Shown here one piece after another: positions 34,441 to 45,082 of a stretch of DNA of 64,000 bases. Where the stretch lies: assembly GCF_005146945.1 (NCBI RefSeq), contig NZ_SWMS01000009.1, positions 142,399 to 206,398 of the forward strand, read 5' to 3'. Origin of the DNA: Prauserella endophytica. Its GTDB lineage: Bacteria; Actinomycetota; Actinomycetes; Mycobacteriales; Pseudonocardiaceae. The notes below the pieces were generated by a model that saw only the letters and a list, made by a program, of their open reading frames with translations, ran no database searches and was not told the origin of the DNA. Numbering within the stretch: the stretch's first letter is position 1; each line of letters begins with the position of its first letter. The position numbers and the translations under genes were made by a program.

Positions 34441-36294
34441 GTGCCCGGCACGGACGAGACGCCAGAGCCCGCGTGGCCGTCGGCCGACCACGACACGGCA
34501 GGCGAGAACGAGCCGGAGGGCAGAACCCACGAGCTGCCGATGCCGAACGCGAGCCTGCCGGAGCAGCCCACGGTCTTCGTGCCCAAGCCCCCCGCTGCGC
34601 CGGTGCCCCGGCCGCAGCAGCCGCCACGCCCGCAGGCCCGACCCCAGCCCCAACCCCACGCACAACCTCCGCCACGACCTCAGCAGGCGCCACCACCTCC
34701 GGCTCCGGATCCGCGACCGCAGCAACAACAACAGCAGGCACAGCCGGCGCAGGCCCCCGGGCGCATCGAGATCAAGCCCGCGAACGCTCACGCCGTGCCC
34801 ATGCGGATCGAGCCGACCGGGCAGCAGCACCCCGCCGAGACGAAAGCCGAGGCCGGGGAGCCGCAGCGGGAGCCGGCAGCCGAGGGCCCGCCCAAGCGCA
34901 GGCGCCGCGCGTGGTGGATAGCCGGTGCGGCCGTGGTGCTCGTGGTGGCGCTGGGCGTCGCCGCGGCGTTGCCCTATGTCTCCAACCGCCTCGGCCTGCC
35001 GTGGGCTCCGAACGCGCCGAAGGGCGACCCGCCGCGGCCGATCGCCGTCAGCCGCGACCTCGCGGGCCCGTCGACCTCGGGTCCCGCGCCGACCCCCGCA
35101 GGGGTCTCGCAGGCCATTTCCGGGGCCGTGAGCAACCCGGCGCTCGGCACGCTCACCGGCACGGTGATCGACCCGGTCAGCGGCACGACGCTGTGGGAGA
35201 AGAACGCGGGACAGCCGATCACGCCCGCGTCCACCACCAAGGTCCTCACCGCCGCGGCCGCGCTGCTGGCCCTCGATCACGGCACCCAGTTCTCGACCAA
35301 GGTCGTCGAGGGCTCCCAGCCGGGCAGCGTCGTGCTGGTCGCAGGCGGTGACATCACCCTCTCCTCGCTGCCAGACGGGCAGGAGTCGGTCTACCGGGGC
35401 GCAGCGCACCTCGACGACCTCGTCGCCCAGGTGAAGGAGGCCACCGGCGGCGACGTCAGCCAGGTCCAGCTCGACCTCAGCGCGTTCACCGGGCCCACGT
35501 CGGCGGAGGGCTGGGCGCCAGAGGACGCGCCGTCCACGTACATGGCTCCCGTCGAGCCCGCCATGCTCGACGGCGGACGCAGCGTGCCCGACGACGACGG
35601 GTCGATGCGCACCGGCAGGCCCGCCGAACAGCTCGCCGGTGAACTCGCGAGCAGGCTCGGCGCGCAGGTCGCGAGCACCCCGGCCACCACGGCGCCGCAG
35701 GGTGCCCGCGTGCTCGGCGAGGTGAAGTCAGCGCCGCTGACCGAGCTCGTCGACACCGCCCTGTCGATCTCCGACAACCTCCTCGCCGACGTGATCGCGC
35801 GGCACGTCGCGATCGCAGAGGGCGCCGAGCCGTCGTTCACCGGCGGCGCGCAGGCGACGCTCGACGTGCTCTCCCGCAACGGGTTCGACGTCACCGGAGT
35901 CGAGCTGAGCGACGGCAGTGGATTGTCCCTGCGCAACAAGGTCCCCGCGAAGCTGCTCGGCGAGCTGCTCTCGGTCGCGGCCGCACCGGACGGCAAGGGC
36001 GACCCGCGCACCGCGAAGCTGCGCCCGCTGCTCGGCGGCCTCCCCGTCGCCGGTGGCAGCGGCACGCTGGCCGAGCGCTACACCGAGGGCGCCGCCGCCG
36101 AGGGCAAGGGATGGGTCCGCGGCAAGACCGGCACGATCCCCTCCGACGGCATCAACTCCCTCGCCGGACTCGTGCTCGACACCGACGGGCGGGTGCTGGT
36201 GTTCGCGCTCATGACCGTGGGCTCGCAGACCGAGGCCGGACGGGCGGGGCTGGACGCGATCACGGCGACTCTGCGCGGGTGTGGCTGCGGCTGA
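34441..36294 (+). CDS. dacB: D-alanyl-D-alanine carboxypeptidase, PBP4 (DacB) family
   Basis: A 617-residue penicillin-binding protein that trims or cuts peptidoglycan cross-links outside the membrane. The long cytoplasmic N terminus (1-~155) is rich in Pro and Gln (repeated PRPQ and QQQQ runs). One membrane helix follows (AWWIAGAAVVLVVALGVAAAL, ~157-178). The catalytic domain has PASTTK (Ser ~263), SDN (~443) and GKTGT (~561). The GTG follows GGAGGGG. It corresponds to Rv3627c and precedes the metalloprotease and tilS genes. The proline-rich tail is longer than I expect for the family. Confidence 0.92.
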   Translation: MPGTDETPEPAWPSADHDTAGENEPEGRTHELPMPNASLPEQPTVFVPKPPAAPVPRPQQPPRPQARPQPQPHAQPPPRPQQAPPPPAPDPRPQQQQQQAQPAQAPGRIEIKPANAHAVPMRIEPTGQQHPAETKAEAGEPQREPAAEGPPKRRRRAWWIAGAAVVLVVALGVAAALPYVSNRLGLPWAPNAPKGDPPRPIAVSRDLAGPSTSGPAPTPAGVSQAISGAVSNPALGTLTGTVIDPVSGTTLWEKNAGQPITPASTTKVLTAAAALLALDHGTQFSTKVVEGSQPGSVVLVAGGDITLSSLPDGQESVYRGAAHLDDLVAQVKEATGGDVSQVQLDLSAFTGPTSAEGWAPEDAPSTYMAPVEPAMLDGGRSVPDDDGSMRTGRPAEQLAGELASRLGAQVASTPATTAPQGARVLGEVKSAPLTELVDTALSISDNLLADVIARHVAIAEGAEPSFTGGAQATLDVLSRNGFDVTGVELSDGSGLSLRNKVPAKLLGELLSVAAAPDGKGDPRTAKLRPLLGGLPVAGGSGTLAERYTEGAAAEGKGWVRGKTGTIPSDGINSLAGLVLDTDGRVLVFALMTVGSQTEAGRAGLDAITATLRGCGCG

Positions 36295-36315
36295 CGAACG
36301 GGTAGCGTCGGGAAC

Positions 36316-37374
36316 GTGAACACGGTGAACCAGCAGTCGCAGGCGAATCCGCTGGTCGACTGGTCCGTGGCCGCTTCGGCCGGCGCCTACCTCGTGCGTG
36401 GTGGTCCCGTCGTGCCGAGGGAGGAGGCCGAGCGCGCGGTCACCGAGCTGCGCGAGCTGACCGTCGACGCGGAGCGGCACGTCCGCGACCTGACCGGCCT
36501 CGGCGCGGGGCTGCCGCTGCTGCCCGGTGACGTCGTCGACCGGCCGGGCTGGGTGCGCGCCGCCGCGGCCGGGCTCGACGAGCTCACCAGCCGCGCACTG
36601 CCGAGCGGACCGGGTGGCCCGTTGACGCCGCTCGTCGCGGGCGGCGCCGGCCTCCAGACCGGTGTGGTGCTGGCGTTCCTCGGCGCCCGCGTGCTCGGGC
36701 AGTACGACCCGTTCGGCGGCGAGGACAAGGAGGGCAGGCTCCTGCTGGTCGCCCCCAACGTCGTCACCGCGCAGCGCGCGATGGGCGTGTCCGGACGCGA
36801 CTTCCGGCTGTGGGTGTGCCTGCACGAGTGCACTCACCGGCTGCAGTTCACCGCGGTCCCGTGGCTGCGCGACTACTTCGCCGACGAGGTGGCGGCGCTC
36901 GTCGGCGGGCTCGCCGACAGCGACGGCCTCGGCACCGTCCTCAGCAGGTTGCCCGAGACGCTCAAGGAGGCGCGGCGTGCCAAGTCGGACGGCTCGATGG
37001 GCCTCGCCGAGCTGCTGCAGTCGCCGCAGCAGCGGGCCGTCTTCGACAAGCTGCTGGCGCTCTCCACTCTGCTGGAGGGCCACGCCGACTACGTGATGGA
37101 CGCCGTGGGCCCCGATGTGGTCCCCAGCGTCGCGACGATCCGCCGCCGGTTCACCGAGCGCCGCAAGGGCGGCGGCCTGCTCGACCGGCTGCTGCGCAGC
37201 CTGCTCGGCGTCGACGCGAAGATCCGGCAGTACGCGCTGGGCGCGAAGTTCACGAAGCACGTGATCGACGAGGTCGGCATGGAGGGTTTCAACGCCGTGT
37301 GGCGCTCGCCCGTCACCCTGCCGACCCGGGCCGAGATCAGGGATCCGCAGGCGTGGGTTCGCCGGATGCGCTGA
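36316..37374 (+). CDS. zinc-dependent metalloprotease, DUF2342 family
   Basis: A 352-residue zincin-like protein, equivalent to Rv3626c. The zinc motif is HECTH within WVCLHECTHRLQF near residue 175. A third ligand region LLEGHADYVMD near residue 255 is typical of the family. There is no signal peptide, so it should act in the cytoplasm. Substrates are unknown. Its 3' end overlaps tilS by 22 bases, and the dacB-protease-tilS-hpt order is conserved in mycobacteria. Confidence 0.9.
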   Translation: MNTVNQQSQANPLVDWSVAASAGAYLVRGGPVVPREEAERAVTELRELTVDAERHVRDLTGLGAGLPLLPGDVVDRPGWVRAAAAGLDELTSRALPSGPGGPLTPLVAGGAGLQTGVVLAFLGARVLGQYDPFGGEDKEGRLLLVAPNVVTAQRAMGVSGRDFRLWVCLHECTHRLQFTAVPWLRDYFADEVAALVGGLADSDGLGTVLSRLPETLKEARRAKSDGSMGLAELLQSPQQRAVFDKLLALSTLLEGHADYVMDAVGPDVVPSVATIRRRFTERRKGGGLLDRLLRSLLGVDAKIRQYALGAKFTKHVIDEVGMEGFNAVWRSPVTLPTRAEIRDPQAWVRRMR

Positions 37375-38318
37375 GCGCCGTCCGCAGGGCCGTGCGGGAC
37401 TTTCTGGCCCGCCACGAGTACCTGGTCGCGGGCGGAGAGCTGTTCGTCGCGGTTTCGGGCGGAGCCGACTCGCTCGCGCTCACCGACGCCGCCGCGCGGG
37501 CGGCGCACCGGGCCGGGCTGCGCCTGACCGCACTCGTCGTCGACCACCGGCTGCAGGACGGCTCCGCCGAGGTCGCCGCGACGGCCGCCGCCACCGCGCG
37601 CAAGCTCGGCGCCGACGAGGCGAGGGTGCTCACCGTGACCGTGTCCGGTCCCGGCGGGCTCGAGGCGGCCGCCCGCACCGCGCGCTACTCGGCACTGCGC
37701 CGCGCCCTGCCGGAGGAGGGCGGGCTCGTGTTGCTCGGCCACACCCGCGACGACCAGGCCGAGACCGTGCTACTCGGGCTGGGCCGGGGCTCGGGGCCGA
37801 GATCGGTCGCCGGGATGCGACCGCTCGACCCGCCGTGGGGTCGGCCGCTGCTCGCGCTGCCGAGGTCGGCCACCGCCCGCGCGTGTGCCGAGCTCGGCGT
37901 CGAGCCGTGGACCGACCCGCACAACGCCGACCCCCGCTACACGCGGGTGCGGCTGCGGCGCGAGGTGCTGCCCCTGCTGGAGGACGTCCTCAACGGAGGT
38001 GTCGCCGCCGCGCTCGCCCGCACCGCGGCGCAGTTGCGGGAGGACAGCGATGCCCTCGACGGCCTCGCCGCGGAGCTGCTGGAGCGGGCGCGCGACGGGG
38101 CGACGCTCGACGTGGGCGTGCTCGCGCAGGCGCAGGCGGCACTGCGGCGGCGTGCACTGCGCACGTGGCTTCTCGACGCCGGCGTGCGTGAGCTGACCGA
38201 CGCCCACCTGCGTTCGGTCGACGCGCTCGTCGGTGAATGGCGGGGGCAGGGAGGCGTGTGGCTACCCGGCAATTTTGAAGCGCGCAGATCACGTGGAAAG
38301 CTCTGCGTGGAAGCGTGA
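37353..38318 (+). CDS. tilS: tRNA(Ile)-lysidine synthetase
   Basis: A 321-residue enzyme that converts C34 of the CAU-anticodon tRNA-Ile to lysidine so that it reads AUA. The PP-loop [11 protein letters not shown] is near residue 33, followed by [13 protein letters not shown] near residue 130 and the substrate-binding GMRPL/TDPHN region. The C terminus is short, as in actinobacteria. The GTG lies inside the end of the metalloprotease gene, and the stop overlaps the hpt GTG by four bases, so the three are coupled. Confidence 0.94.
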   Translation: MGSPDALSAVRRAVRDFLARHEYLVAGGELFVAVSGGADSLALTDAAARAAHRAGLRLTALVVDHRLQDGSAEVAATAAATARKLGADEARVLTVTVSGPGGLEAAARTARYSALRRALPEEGGLVLLGHTRDDQAETVLLGLGRGSGPRSVAGMRPLDPPWGRPLLALPRSATARACAELGVEPWTDPHNADPRYTRVRLRREVLPLLEDVLNGGVAAALARTAAQLREDSDALDGLAAELLERARDGATLDVGVLAQAQAALRRRALRTWLLDAGVRELTDAHLRSVDALVGEWRGQGGVWLPGNFEARRSRGKLCVEA

Positions 38319-38908
38319 AGGCTCCCGAACCCACCACAAGAGGGGACTGGCCCGTGTACGAAGGCGACATCGCCTCCGTGCTCATCACCGAGCAAGAGAT
38401 CAAAGACAAGATCGCGGAGCTGGCCGAGAAGGTCGCTGCCGACTACCCGCAGGAAGGCCGGGGGGCGGACCTCGTGCTGGTCGGCGTGTTGAAGGGCGCG
38501 GTCATGTTCATGACCGACTTCGCAAGGGCGCTGCCCATTCCGGCGCAGATGGAGTTCATGGCCGTCTCGTCGTACGGCTCGGCCACCTCCTCGTCGGGCG
38601 TCGTGCGGATCCTCAAGGACCTCGACCGCGACATCGCGGGCAGGGACGTGCTGATCGTCGAGGACATCGTCGACTCGGGACTGACCTTGTCGTGGCTGCT
38701 CAAGAACCTGAGCGCCCGCAACCCGGCATCGCTCAACGTGGTCTCGCTGCTGCGCAAGCGCGAGGCCGTGCAGGTGGATGTCCCCGTGCGCTACATCGGT
38801 TTCGACATCCCGAACGAATTCGTGATCGGGTACGGGCTCGACTACGCGGAGCGTTACCGCGACCTGCCGTTCATCGGGACGTTGGATCCGAAGGTTTACT
38901 CCTCGTAG
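38315..38908 (+). CDS. hpt: hypoxanthine phosphoribosyltransferase
   Basis: A 197-residue purine-salvage enzyme converting hypoxanthine or guanine plus PRPP to IMP or GMP. The PRPP motif [14 protein letters not shown] is near residue 110, the flexible-loop SSYG near residue 88, and the purine-binding KREAV...[16 protein letters not shown] near the C terminus. It is coupled to tilS by a GTGA overlap. It is the last conserved housekeeping gene before the ESX-substrate island. Confidence 0.97.
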   Translation: MKAPEPTTRGDWPVYEGDIASVLITEQEIKDKIAELAEKVAADYPQEGRGADLVLVGVLKGAVMFMTDFARALPIPAQMEFMAVSSYGSATSSSGVVRILKDLDRDIAGRDVLIVEDIVDSGLTLSWLLKNLSARNPASLNVVSLLRKREAVQVDVPVRYIGFDIPNEFVIGYGLDYAERYRDLPFIGTLDPKVYSS

Positions 38909-39054
38909 TCGCAGGTGAACGCATTGCGTCACCATCAGTGATGCGGAACCCTGAGCACCGAGAACGCGTCATACGGGCACAGCTGTTGCGTTAACCTAAG
39001 CGAAGATCACAGGCGTTTTTCTGGCTGTGCTGGGGACAGGAGAGAGCGGAAAAG

Positions 39055-39423
39055 ATGGGGAACAGCAGCTACGCGGATGCCGCCGCGTTCCGGGCCGCGG
39101 CCGCGACCGGTCAGGTCGGCGTCGATCCCGACGCCGCACAGGGTGTGTTGAACAAGATCCGCACCGGCAAGGACGAGGTCGAGGCGCTGCTGGCGAACGC
39201 GGGAGCGCTCGCGACGCAGCCCAAGCTGGGAGCCAACCCGGTGGGCAACGCCATCGCCGCGAAGTTCTCCGAGCGCGCCGACGGGGGCGGCGACTCGTAC
39301 GCGCAGGCGCTGCAGAACCTCTACACCCAGTACGAGCAGGCCGAGCAGGCCATCCTCACGGCGATGAGCCGTTACCACGAGATCGACGAGGCCGGCGCCG
39401 ACCCGTTCCGCGGTCAGGCGTAA
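39055..39423 (+). CDS. PE/ESAT-6-like type VII secretion substrate
   Basis: A 122-residue, mostly helical protein without a signal peptide. Alanine-rich amphipathic helices and the C-terminal SRYHEIDEAGADPF, with YHEID fitting the YxxxD/E type VII secretion signal, mark it as an ESX substrate. It immediately precedes a PPE-like gene and two EspG genes, so a PE-PPE-EspG arrangement is likely. It has an ACAGGAGAGAG ribosome site. No ESX membrane components are in the window. Confidence 0.75.
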   Translation: MGNSSYADAAAFRAAAATGQVGVDPDAAQGVLNKIRTGKDEVEALLANAGALATQPKLGANPVGNAIAAKFSERADGGGDSYAQALQNLYTQYEQAEQAILTAMSRYHEIDEAGADPFRGQA

Positions 39424-39441
39424 TCCAGGGGGAGCGAAGAC

Positions 39442-40797
39442 ATGGCATTCGAGAACTCCGGTCAGCCGCAACCGGGCTCCACGGTTCCGCTGGGGGACAA
39501 CTCCGAGGTCGCGGACATCGTCCAGCAGGCGAGGGGCCGTGCCGACGGCTTCGCATACGGCGACGACCGCGCGATCGGCGACCGGCCGAACTGGCACGCG
39601 CAGGAGAGCCAGCAGCTCTACAACTTCGCCACGGTCAACAACGAGCCGGGCACGGCCGAGGAACTCGGCCATTCGTGGTCGAACCACAGCGCGAGCCTCA
39701 GCAGGGCCTCCGAGGATCTCTACAACGCGATCTCCGAACTCGGTGCCGCGTGGATCGGCCAGGGTGCCGGTGCGGCGCAGGGCGCCCTCGTCGGCATCGC
39801 CAACTCCAGCGCGCAGGCCTCCGAGGCGGCCAACACGATGAGCTCGCGGCTCGCGCAGCAGGCCGCGGCCGCCGCCGAGCTGAAGAAGATGCCGCAGCCG
39901 GTCGAGTTCGACCCCGGTCAGCAGACCGCGGCCATGCTGGCGGGTGGGCCCGCCGCGATGGTCAAGGACATGAAGCCGCAGTTCGACGCCGCCAACGACG
40001 TGAAGGCCCAGCAGGTCGCGTACCTGGAGGCCTACACCACGGCGATGTCGGAGATCGACGGCACGACCCCGAGCTTCGGGCCCGAGTCGCTCGGCCTCAA
40101 GCCGCTGGCGGGCACGCCCGGCTCGTACGCGGGCCCGGTCGGCGGCGTCGGCGGCTACGGGGGCCCCGGCGCGGGTGCTCCCGGCGCAATGCTCGCCGGC
40201 CTCGGCGCAACCCCGCCCATCGTCACCCAGGGCGCGGACAACGGCGTCGCCGCCTCCGGCTTCACCGGTGGTCCGCACCAGGCGCCGCCGCAGGCGCCCG
40301 CCGCGGCCGCACCGGCTCCGGGACCGGGCGCGGGCACGGGCACCGGGGCGGGCTCCGTTCCCGCCGCACCCCCGGCGTCCAGCGGCGGTCCGAACCTCGC
40401 CGCGCTCGGCGGCGCGGTCGCCGGTGGCGCTCTCGGCTACGCGGGGGCCCGCTCTCTGGCCAAGGGCAGCCGCAGTGGCAGCACCAAGCAGTCGTCCACC
40501 GACACCACGGCCTCGGGCAACAGCCAGCAGGCAGGCAGCGCCGCCTCGGTCGCGCCGCAGCAGCAGGGTGTCGTGAACCCGGCGGGCACCATCGGCGGTG
40601 CCGCCACGCCGCCCGCCGCCCCGATGGGGGGCATGGGCGGTATGGGTGCTGGTGCCGCGCAGCAGGAGGAGGACAAGGAGCACACGCACGCCTCCTTCCT
40701 CATCGAGGCGGACCCCGACGAGACCTTCGGCGCCACGCAGGCCACGCCGCCGCCGGTGCTCGGCGCCTGGGGACCCGACGACGACGAGGAGCGGTAG
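39442..40797 (+). CDS. PPE-like ESX substrate with Gly/Ala/Pro-rich C-terminal region
   Basis: A 451-residue protein. The helical N-terminal ~200 residues resemble a PPE core, with a WxG-like WIGQGAGAAQGAL turn near residue 107 and LYNFATVNNEPGTAEELGHSW before it. The rest is a low-complexity Gly/Ala/Pro region ending in an acidic tail with EEDKEHTHASFLIEADPDETFG. It should pair with the PE-like protein upstream and be escorted by EspG to an ESX machine encoded elsewhere. The final tail motif is common in actinobacterial PPE-domain proteins. Confidence 0.77.
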   Translation: MAFENSGQPQPGSTVPLGDNSEVADIVQQARGRADGFAYGDDRAIGDRPNWHAQESQQLYNFATVNNEPGTAEELGHSWSNHSASLSRASEDLYNAISELGAAWIGQGAGAAQGALVGIANSSAQASEAANTMSSRLAQQAAAAAELKKMPQPVEFDPGQQTAAMLAGGPAAMVKDMKPQFDAANDVKAQQVAYLEAYTTAMSEIDGTTPSFGPESLGLKPLAGTPGSYAGPVGGVGGYGGPGAGAPGAMLAGLGATPPIVTQGADNGVAASGFTGGPHQAPPQAPAAAAPAPGPGAGTGTGAGSVPAAPPASSGGPNLAALGGAVAGGALGYAGARSLAKGSRSGSTKQSSTDTTASGNSQQAGSAASVAPQQQGVVNPAGTIGGAATPPAAPMGGMGGMGAGAAQQEEDKEHTHASFLIEADPDETFGATQATPPPVLGAWGPDDDEER

Positions 40798-40800
40798 GCG

Positions 40801-41592
40801 GTGTCGGTGCGGCTCACTCCGCTGGAGTTCGACTTCCTGTGGGAGTCCGCCGGCATCGGTGAACTGCCCTACCCACTCCAGGTCCGCTCCCACGGCGAGA
40901 CGATGGAGGAGCGCGCCACGCTGCGCCAGCAGGTGCTCGCCGAGCTGGCGCGGCGCGGCATCGTCGACGACCAGGGCAGGCCGCAGCCGCACATCGAGGA
41001 CCTGCTCGGGGTGATCGCCGGCTCCGACGTGAGCCTGGACTCCGTGCAGATCAGCGCGCCGAGCGCCGAGCCGCAACTGGCCGTCGTCGCCGCGCTGGGC
41101 TCGCAGGGCACCATGCTGATCAGGGATCCGCAGGGGTTCTTCGTCGACCGGGTGCCCTCGGACGGGCTCGCGAGCGCGATCGTCGGCCTGCTGCCCGCCG
41201 CCCCGCGTGGCAAGGAGAAGTCGATCACGGTCCCGCTCGAGCAGCTGCTGTCCGGGCCTGGTGTCGACTTCATGCAGCGCAGGGCGCCCTCTCCCGACGG
41301 AGGACGCGCGAGCGTGGACGAGGACCGCAAGGCGCTGGCCCGGCTGCACGCGCAGCCGCGCCAGCGCGGTGGGCAGATCGGTGCCAACGCGCGCAGCCGC
41401 ACCGGCAGCAAGAGCCGGATGCCAGTGCTGAGCTGGTTCGACACCGAGACCGGGCGGTACTTCACACAGGCGACACGGGGCCGGGACGGTCGCGACTGGA
41501 TCACGATCGCGCCCGCCGACGCCGCGACCCTGCGGCACCGGCTCTCCGAGATGCTGGCCGGGGCGGTGAGCTCCACCGCGGCACCGCTCTGA
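40801..41592 (+). CDS. EspG-family ESX chaperone, copy 1
   Basis: A 263-residue EspG-like cytosolic chaperone that in mycobacteria holds the tip of PPE proteins in PE-PPE pairs. It opens LTPLEFDFLWESAGIGELPY, the family start. A central variable region and a C-terminal SWFDTETGRYF...ITIAPADAATLRHRLSEML follow, also typical. The GTG starts three bases after the PPE-like stop. The next gene is a paralogue of exactly the same length. Confidence 0.87.
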   Translation: MSVRLTPLEFDFLWESAGIGELPYPLQVRSHGETMEERATLRQQVLAELARRGIVDDQGRPQPHIEDLLGVIAGSDVSLDSVQISAPSAEPQLAVVAALGSQGTMLIRDPQGFFVDRVPSDGLASAIVGLLPAAPRGKEKSITVPLEQLLSGPGVDFMQRRAPSPDGGRASVDEDRKALARLHAQPRQRGGQIGANARSRTGSKSRMPVLSWFDTETGRYFTQATRGRDGRDWITIAPADAATLRHRLSEMLAGAVSSTAAPL

Positions 41593-41647
41593 GCCCGACC
41601 CCGTCAGCTAGTCTTCCCAGCGAACCGTGGCTGACATGGGGAGGATC

Positions 41648-42439
41648 GTGCCCACGCAGGAGTTCTTCACGCCGGTCGCCTTCGACTTCCTCTGGGAGTC
41701 GGCCGGCATCGGTGAGCTGCCTTACCCGCTGCGGGTCCGCTCGCACGGCCGTACCGAAATGGAGCGCAGGGAGCTGCGCAGGCGCGTCGACGCCGAGTTC
41801 GCCGCCCGCGGCATCCAGGACTCGCCGGTCGAGGAGTGGCTCGCGCTGCTCGCGCGGCCGTCGACCAGCATCGACGCGCTGTTCATTCCCGAGTTCCAGG
41901 CCCCGCCGGTCGGGGCGCTCGCCGCCTCGGACGGCAGGCAGGCGGTGCTGGCGATCCAGGACGCGAGCGGTATCTGGCTGCGCCCGATCTACCCGGAGGG
42001 CCTCGCGTCCGCGGTGGTCGAGCTGCTCCCCCCAGCGCCGCGCGGCAGCGAGGCGTCCATCACGCTCCCCATCGACGAGGCGCTGCGCACACAACCCGCT
42101 CGCTCCGGTGTCGTGGCGGGTACGTCGGCGTCGGCCGAGAGAGGTGGCGCACGCAGGCGCACGGGCCTGTCAGAGCGGACCACCGACCCCCGTCAGGCGT
42201 ACGCCCAGCTGATCGCGCAGCCGAGGTCGCGTGGAGGTCAGCTCGCCGCCAACAGCCGCGACGACCTGGGCGGAAAGCGTCGTTCGGCGGTGCTCGCGTG
42301 GTTCGACACGGGTACGGGCCGCTACCTCAGCCTCTCCCGCGCCGGCACCGACGGCAGGGAGTGGGTGACGGTGTCGCCCGCCGACGCGAAGACCCTGCGT
42401 ACCCGGCTCGGCGAGATGGTGGCGACCGTCTCGCGGTAG
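41648..42439 (+). CDS. EspG-family ESX chaperone, copy 2
   Basis: A 263-residue paralogue of the preceding gene. They share DFLWESAGIGELPYPL, VRSHG, the middle LPPAPRGSE/LLPAAPRGKE block and the WFDTGTGRY/WFDTETGRY C-terminal block, but differ widely between. The GTG at 41648 is chosen because it gives the same length as copy 1 and follows GGGGAGG, though the spacing is short; ATG 41636 is possible. Two tandem chaperones for one PE-PPE-like pair suggest different partners or redundancy. Confidence 0.85.
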   Translation: MPTQEFFTPVAFDFLWESAGIGELPYPLRVRSHGRTEMERRELRRRVDAEFAARGIQDSPVEEWLALLARPSTSIDALFIPEFQAPPVGALAASDGRQAVLAIQDASGIWLRPIYPEGLASAVVELLPPAPRGSEASITLPIDEALRTQPARSGVVAGTSASAERGGARRRTGLSERTTDPRQAYAQLIAQPRSRGGQLAANSRDDLGGKRRSAVLAWFDTGTGRYLSLSRAGTDGREWVTVSPADAKTLRTRLGEMVATVSR

Positions 42440-42670
42440 GGGTGACGGCTCCGTTCGCGTCCGCGCATTGAGTTGCGTGTCAGCCGGTGGGAACATCGGG
42501 TCGCTGGTGGCCGTTGTCCTCCTGGAGGATCGCCCGGCTGCCTCGTCAGGCCGGGCGGTACCCTGGTGGGACGGCTAACCCCGTGCCCATCGCAGTTGTC
42601 AACACCGTGACGGCGGATGTGACATGTACCGCCTAGCCAGGGAGGGTCGAGGCCACCACGGCCGGATCTA

Positions 42671-45082
42671 ATGGACCGCAAGCGCCTGCTCAAGAACCCA
42701 CTGCTGTGGATAGTCGCGGTTCTGCTGCTCTATTTCGCCTTCAGCATGATCTTCGACAGCGACCGCGGGTACACACACGTACCCACGTCGCAGGCCGTCC
42801 AGCAGATCGAGTCCGGCAACGTCACGGAAGCGAACCTGGAGGACAAGGAACAGCAGCTCAAGCTGCACCTGGCCGACGCGATCGAGGTCGACGGCCAGCA
42901 GGTCAACCAGGTCATCACCAAGTTCCCTGCGGGTGCCTCGGGGCAGCTGTACAACGGGCTGATCGACGCGCGCAACGGCGACTCGGGCGTCCGGTTCGAC
43001 ACCACCGTCACGCAGGACTCGTTCTTCACGCAGCTGCTCATCTACATGATCCCGCTCGGGATCCTGCTGCTCCTGCTGATGTGGATGATGAACAACGCGC
43101 AGGGCGGCGGTAACCGGGTCCTCAACTTCGGCAAGTCCAAGGCCAAGCAGCTCAACAAGGACATGCCCAAGACCACGTTCACCGACGTGGCCGGCGCCGA
43201 CGAGGCCGTCGAGGAACTGCACGAGATCAAGGACTTCCTGCAGAACCCGGCGCGCTACCAGGCACTCGGCGCCAAGATCCCGAAGGGCGTGCTGCTCTAC
43301 GGCCCGCCCGGCACCGGTAAGACGCTGCTCGCGCGTGCCGTCGCCGGTGAGGCGGGCGTGCCGTTCTACACGATCTCCGGTTCCGACTTCGTCGAGATGT
43401 TCGTCGGTGTCGGCGCCTCCCGCGTGCGTGATCTCTTCGAGCAGGCGAAGCAGAACGCGCCGTGCATCATCTTCGTCGACGAGATCGACGCGGTCGGCCG
43501 CCAGCGTGGCGCCGGCCTCGGCGGTGGGCACGACGAGCGCGAGCAGACGCTGAACCAGCTGCTCGTCGAGATGGACGGCTTCGACTCGCGCGGCGGGATC
43601 ATCCTCATCGCCGCCACCAACCGGCCCGACATCCTCGACCCGGCGCTGCTGCGCCCCGGCCGCTTCGACCGGCAGATCCCGGTGTCCGCGCCCGACCTGC
43701 GTGGCCGCAGGGCGATCCTGGAGGTCCACTCCAAGGGCAAGCCGTTCGCGCAGAACGTCGACCTCAGCTCGCTGGCCAAGCGCACCGTGGGCATGTCCGG
43801 TGCCGACCTCGCCAACGTGATCAACGAGGCGGCGCTGCTCACCGCGCGGACGAACGGCAACGTCATCACCGACGCCGCGCTCGAGGAGTCGGTCGACCGC
43901 GTGATCGGCGGACCCGCGCGCAAGAGCCGGATCATCTCCGAGAAGGAGAAGAAGATCACCGCCTACCACGAGGGCGGGCACGCGCTGGCGGCGTGGGCGA
44001 TGCCGGACATCGAGCCGGTCTACAAGCTCACGATCCTGCCCCGTGGCCGCACCGGTGGGCACGCGCTGCTCGTCCCCGAGGACGACAAGGAGCTGATGAC
44101 CCGCTCCGAAATGATCGGCAGGCTCGTTTTCGCGATGGGCGGGCGCACCGCCGAGGAGCTCGTCTTCCACGAGCCCACCACGGGTGCGGTCTCCGACATC
44201 GAGCAGGCGACCAAGATCGCCAGGGCGATGGTCACCGAGTACGGCATGAGCCCGCGCCTCGGCGCCGTCAAGTACGGCCAGGAACAGGGCGACCCGTTCC
44301 TGGGGCGCTCGGCGGGCAGGCAGGCCGACTACTCCCTCGAGGTCGCGCACGAGATCGACGAGGAGGTCCGCAAGCTCATCGAGACCGCCCACACCGAGGC
44401 GTGGCAGGTGCTCAACACCTACCGCGACGTCCTCGACGAGTTGGTGGTCGAGTTGCTGGACAAGGAGACCCTGCAGCGCAGGGACCTCGAGCGCATCTTC
44501 GCGACGGTCGAGAAGCGCCCGCGCATCACCGCCTTCAACGAGTTCGGCGAGCGGCTGCCCTCGGACAAGCCGCCGATCAAGACGCCGGGCGAGCTGGCGA
44601 TGGAGCGGGGCGAGCCGTGGCCGCCGCCGCAGCCGGAGAAGGAGCGGGAACCGGAGCCGGAGAGGGAGCCGGAGCCCGAGCCCACGCCCGTGGCGACCGC
44701 GCCCGGCGGCAGCGACTTGCCCGGCGGTCCGCCGTACAACAATCCGAGGCCGAGCAACCCGCCGTCGTCGTACAACCCGTACGCGCCGCCGGGTGGCGGC
44801 AGCGGTGGGTACCCGAACGGCACCCGCAGGCACAACGGCGGCCACGGCCAGGGCTCGCGGCCGCAGCAGCCCTACGGTGGCGGACAGTCCGGCGACTACC
44901 CCGCCGGCCCGCCGAACTACGGCGCGCCTCCGGGCTGGACCCCCGCCACCTCACCCGGTGGCAGCAGGCCCAGCCAGCCGTGGCGCCCCGCGCCCGGCAA
45001 CGGTCCCGACCCGGCGCAGCCGCAGGGCGGCCAGCATCGCCAGGGCGATCCCGACGATCAGGACGGTCACCATCGGCAGTGA
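42671..45082 (+). CDS. ftsH: ATP-dependent zinc metalloprotease FtsH
   Basis: An 803-residue membrane-anchored AAA+ protease for membrane and short-lived proteins. Two N-terminal helices ([18 protein letters not shown] near residue 10 and a second near residue 118) flank a periplasmic domain. Walker A GPPGTGKT is near 210, Walker B IIFVDEID near 270, and the zinc site HEGGH near 434. An unusual ~150-residue C-terminal tail is rich in Pro, Gly and Glu and ends in a basic HRQ sequence. It precedes folE by 43 bases, as in mycobacteria. Confidence 0.97.
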   Translation: MDRKRLLKNPLLWIVAVLLLYFAFSMIFDSDRGYTHVPTSQAVQQIESGNVTEANLEDKEQQLKLHLADAIEVDGQQVNQVITKFPAGASGQLYNGLIDARNGDSGVRFDTTVTQDSFFTQLLIYMIPLGILLLLLMWMMNNAQGGGNRVLNFGKSKAKQLNKDMPKTTFTDVAGADEAVEELHEIKDFLQNPARYQALGAKIPKGVLLYGPPGTGKTLLARAVAGEAGVPFYTISGSDFVEMFVGVGASRVRDLFEQAKQNAPCIIFVDEIDAVGRQRGAGLGGGHDEREQTLNQLLVEMDGFDSRGGIILIAATNRPDILDPALLRPGRFDRQIPVSAPDLRGRRAILEVHSKGKPFAQNVDLSSLAKRTVGMSGADLANVINEAALLTARTNGNVITDAALEESVDRVIGGPARKSRIISEKEKKITAYHEGGHALAAWAMPDIEPVYKLTILPRGRTGGHALLVPEDDKELMTRSEMIGRLVFAMGGRTAEELVFHEPTTGAVSDIEQATKIARAMVTEYGMSPRLGAVKYGQEQGDPFLGRSAGRQADYSLEVAHEIDEEVRKLIETAHTEAWQVLNTYRDVLDELVVELLDKETLQRRDLERIFATVEKRPRITAFNEFGERLPSDKPPIKTPGELAMERGEPWPPPQPEKEREPEPEREPEPEPTPVATAPGGSDLPGGPPYNNPRPSNPPSSYNPYAPPGGGSGGYPNGTRRHNGGHGQGSRPQQPYGGGQSGDYPAGPPNYGAPPGWTPATSPGGSRPSQPWRPAPGNGPDPAQPQGGQHRQGDPDDQDGHHRQ

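Noticed and set aside
39007..41538. 843-codon open frame antisense to the PPE-like and EspG genes
   Set aside because: Low-complexity antisense frame; the sense genes have ribosome sites and recognisable families.
42668..44845. 725-codon open frame antisense to ftsH
   Set aside because: Antisense shadow of FtsH, Arg/Val-rich and without any domain.
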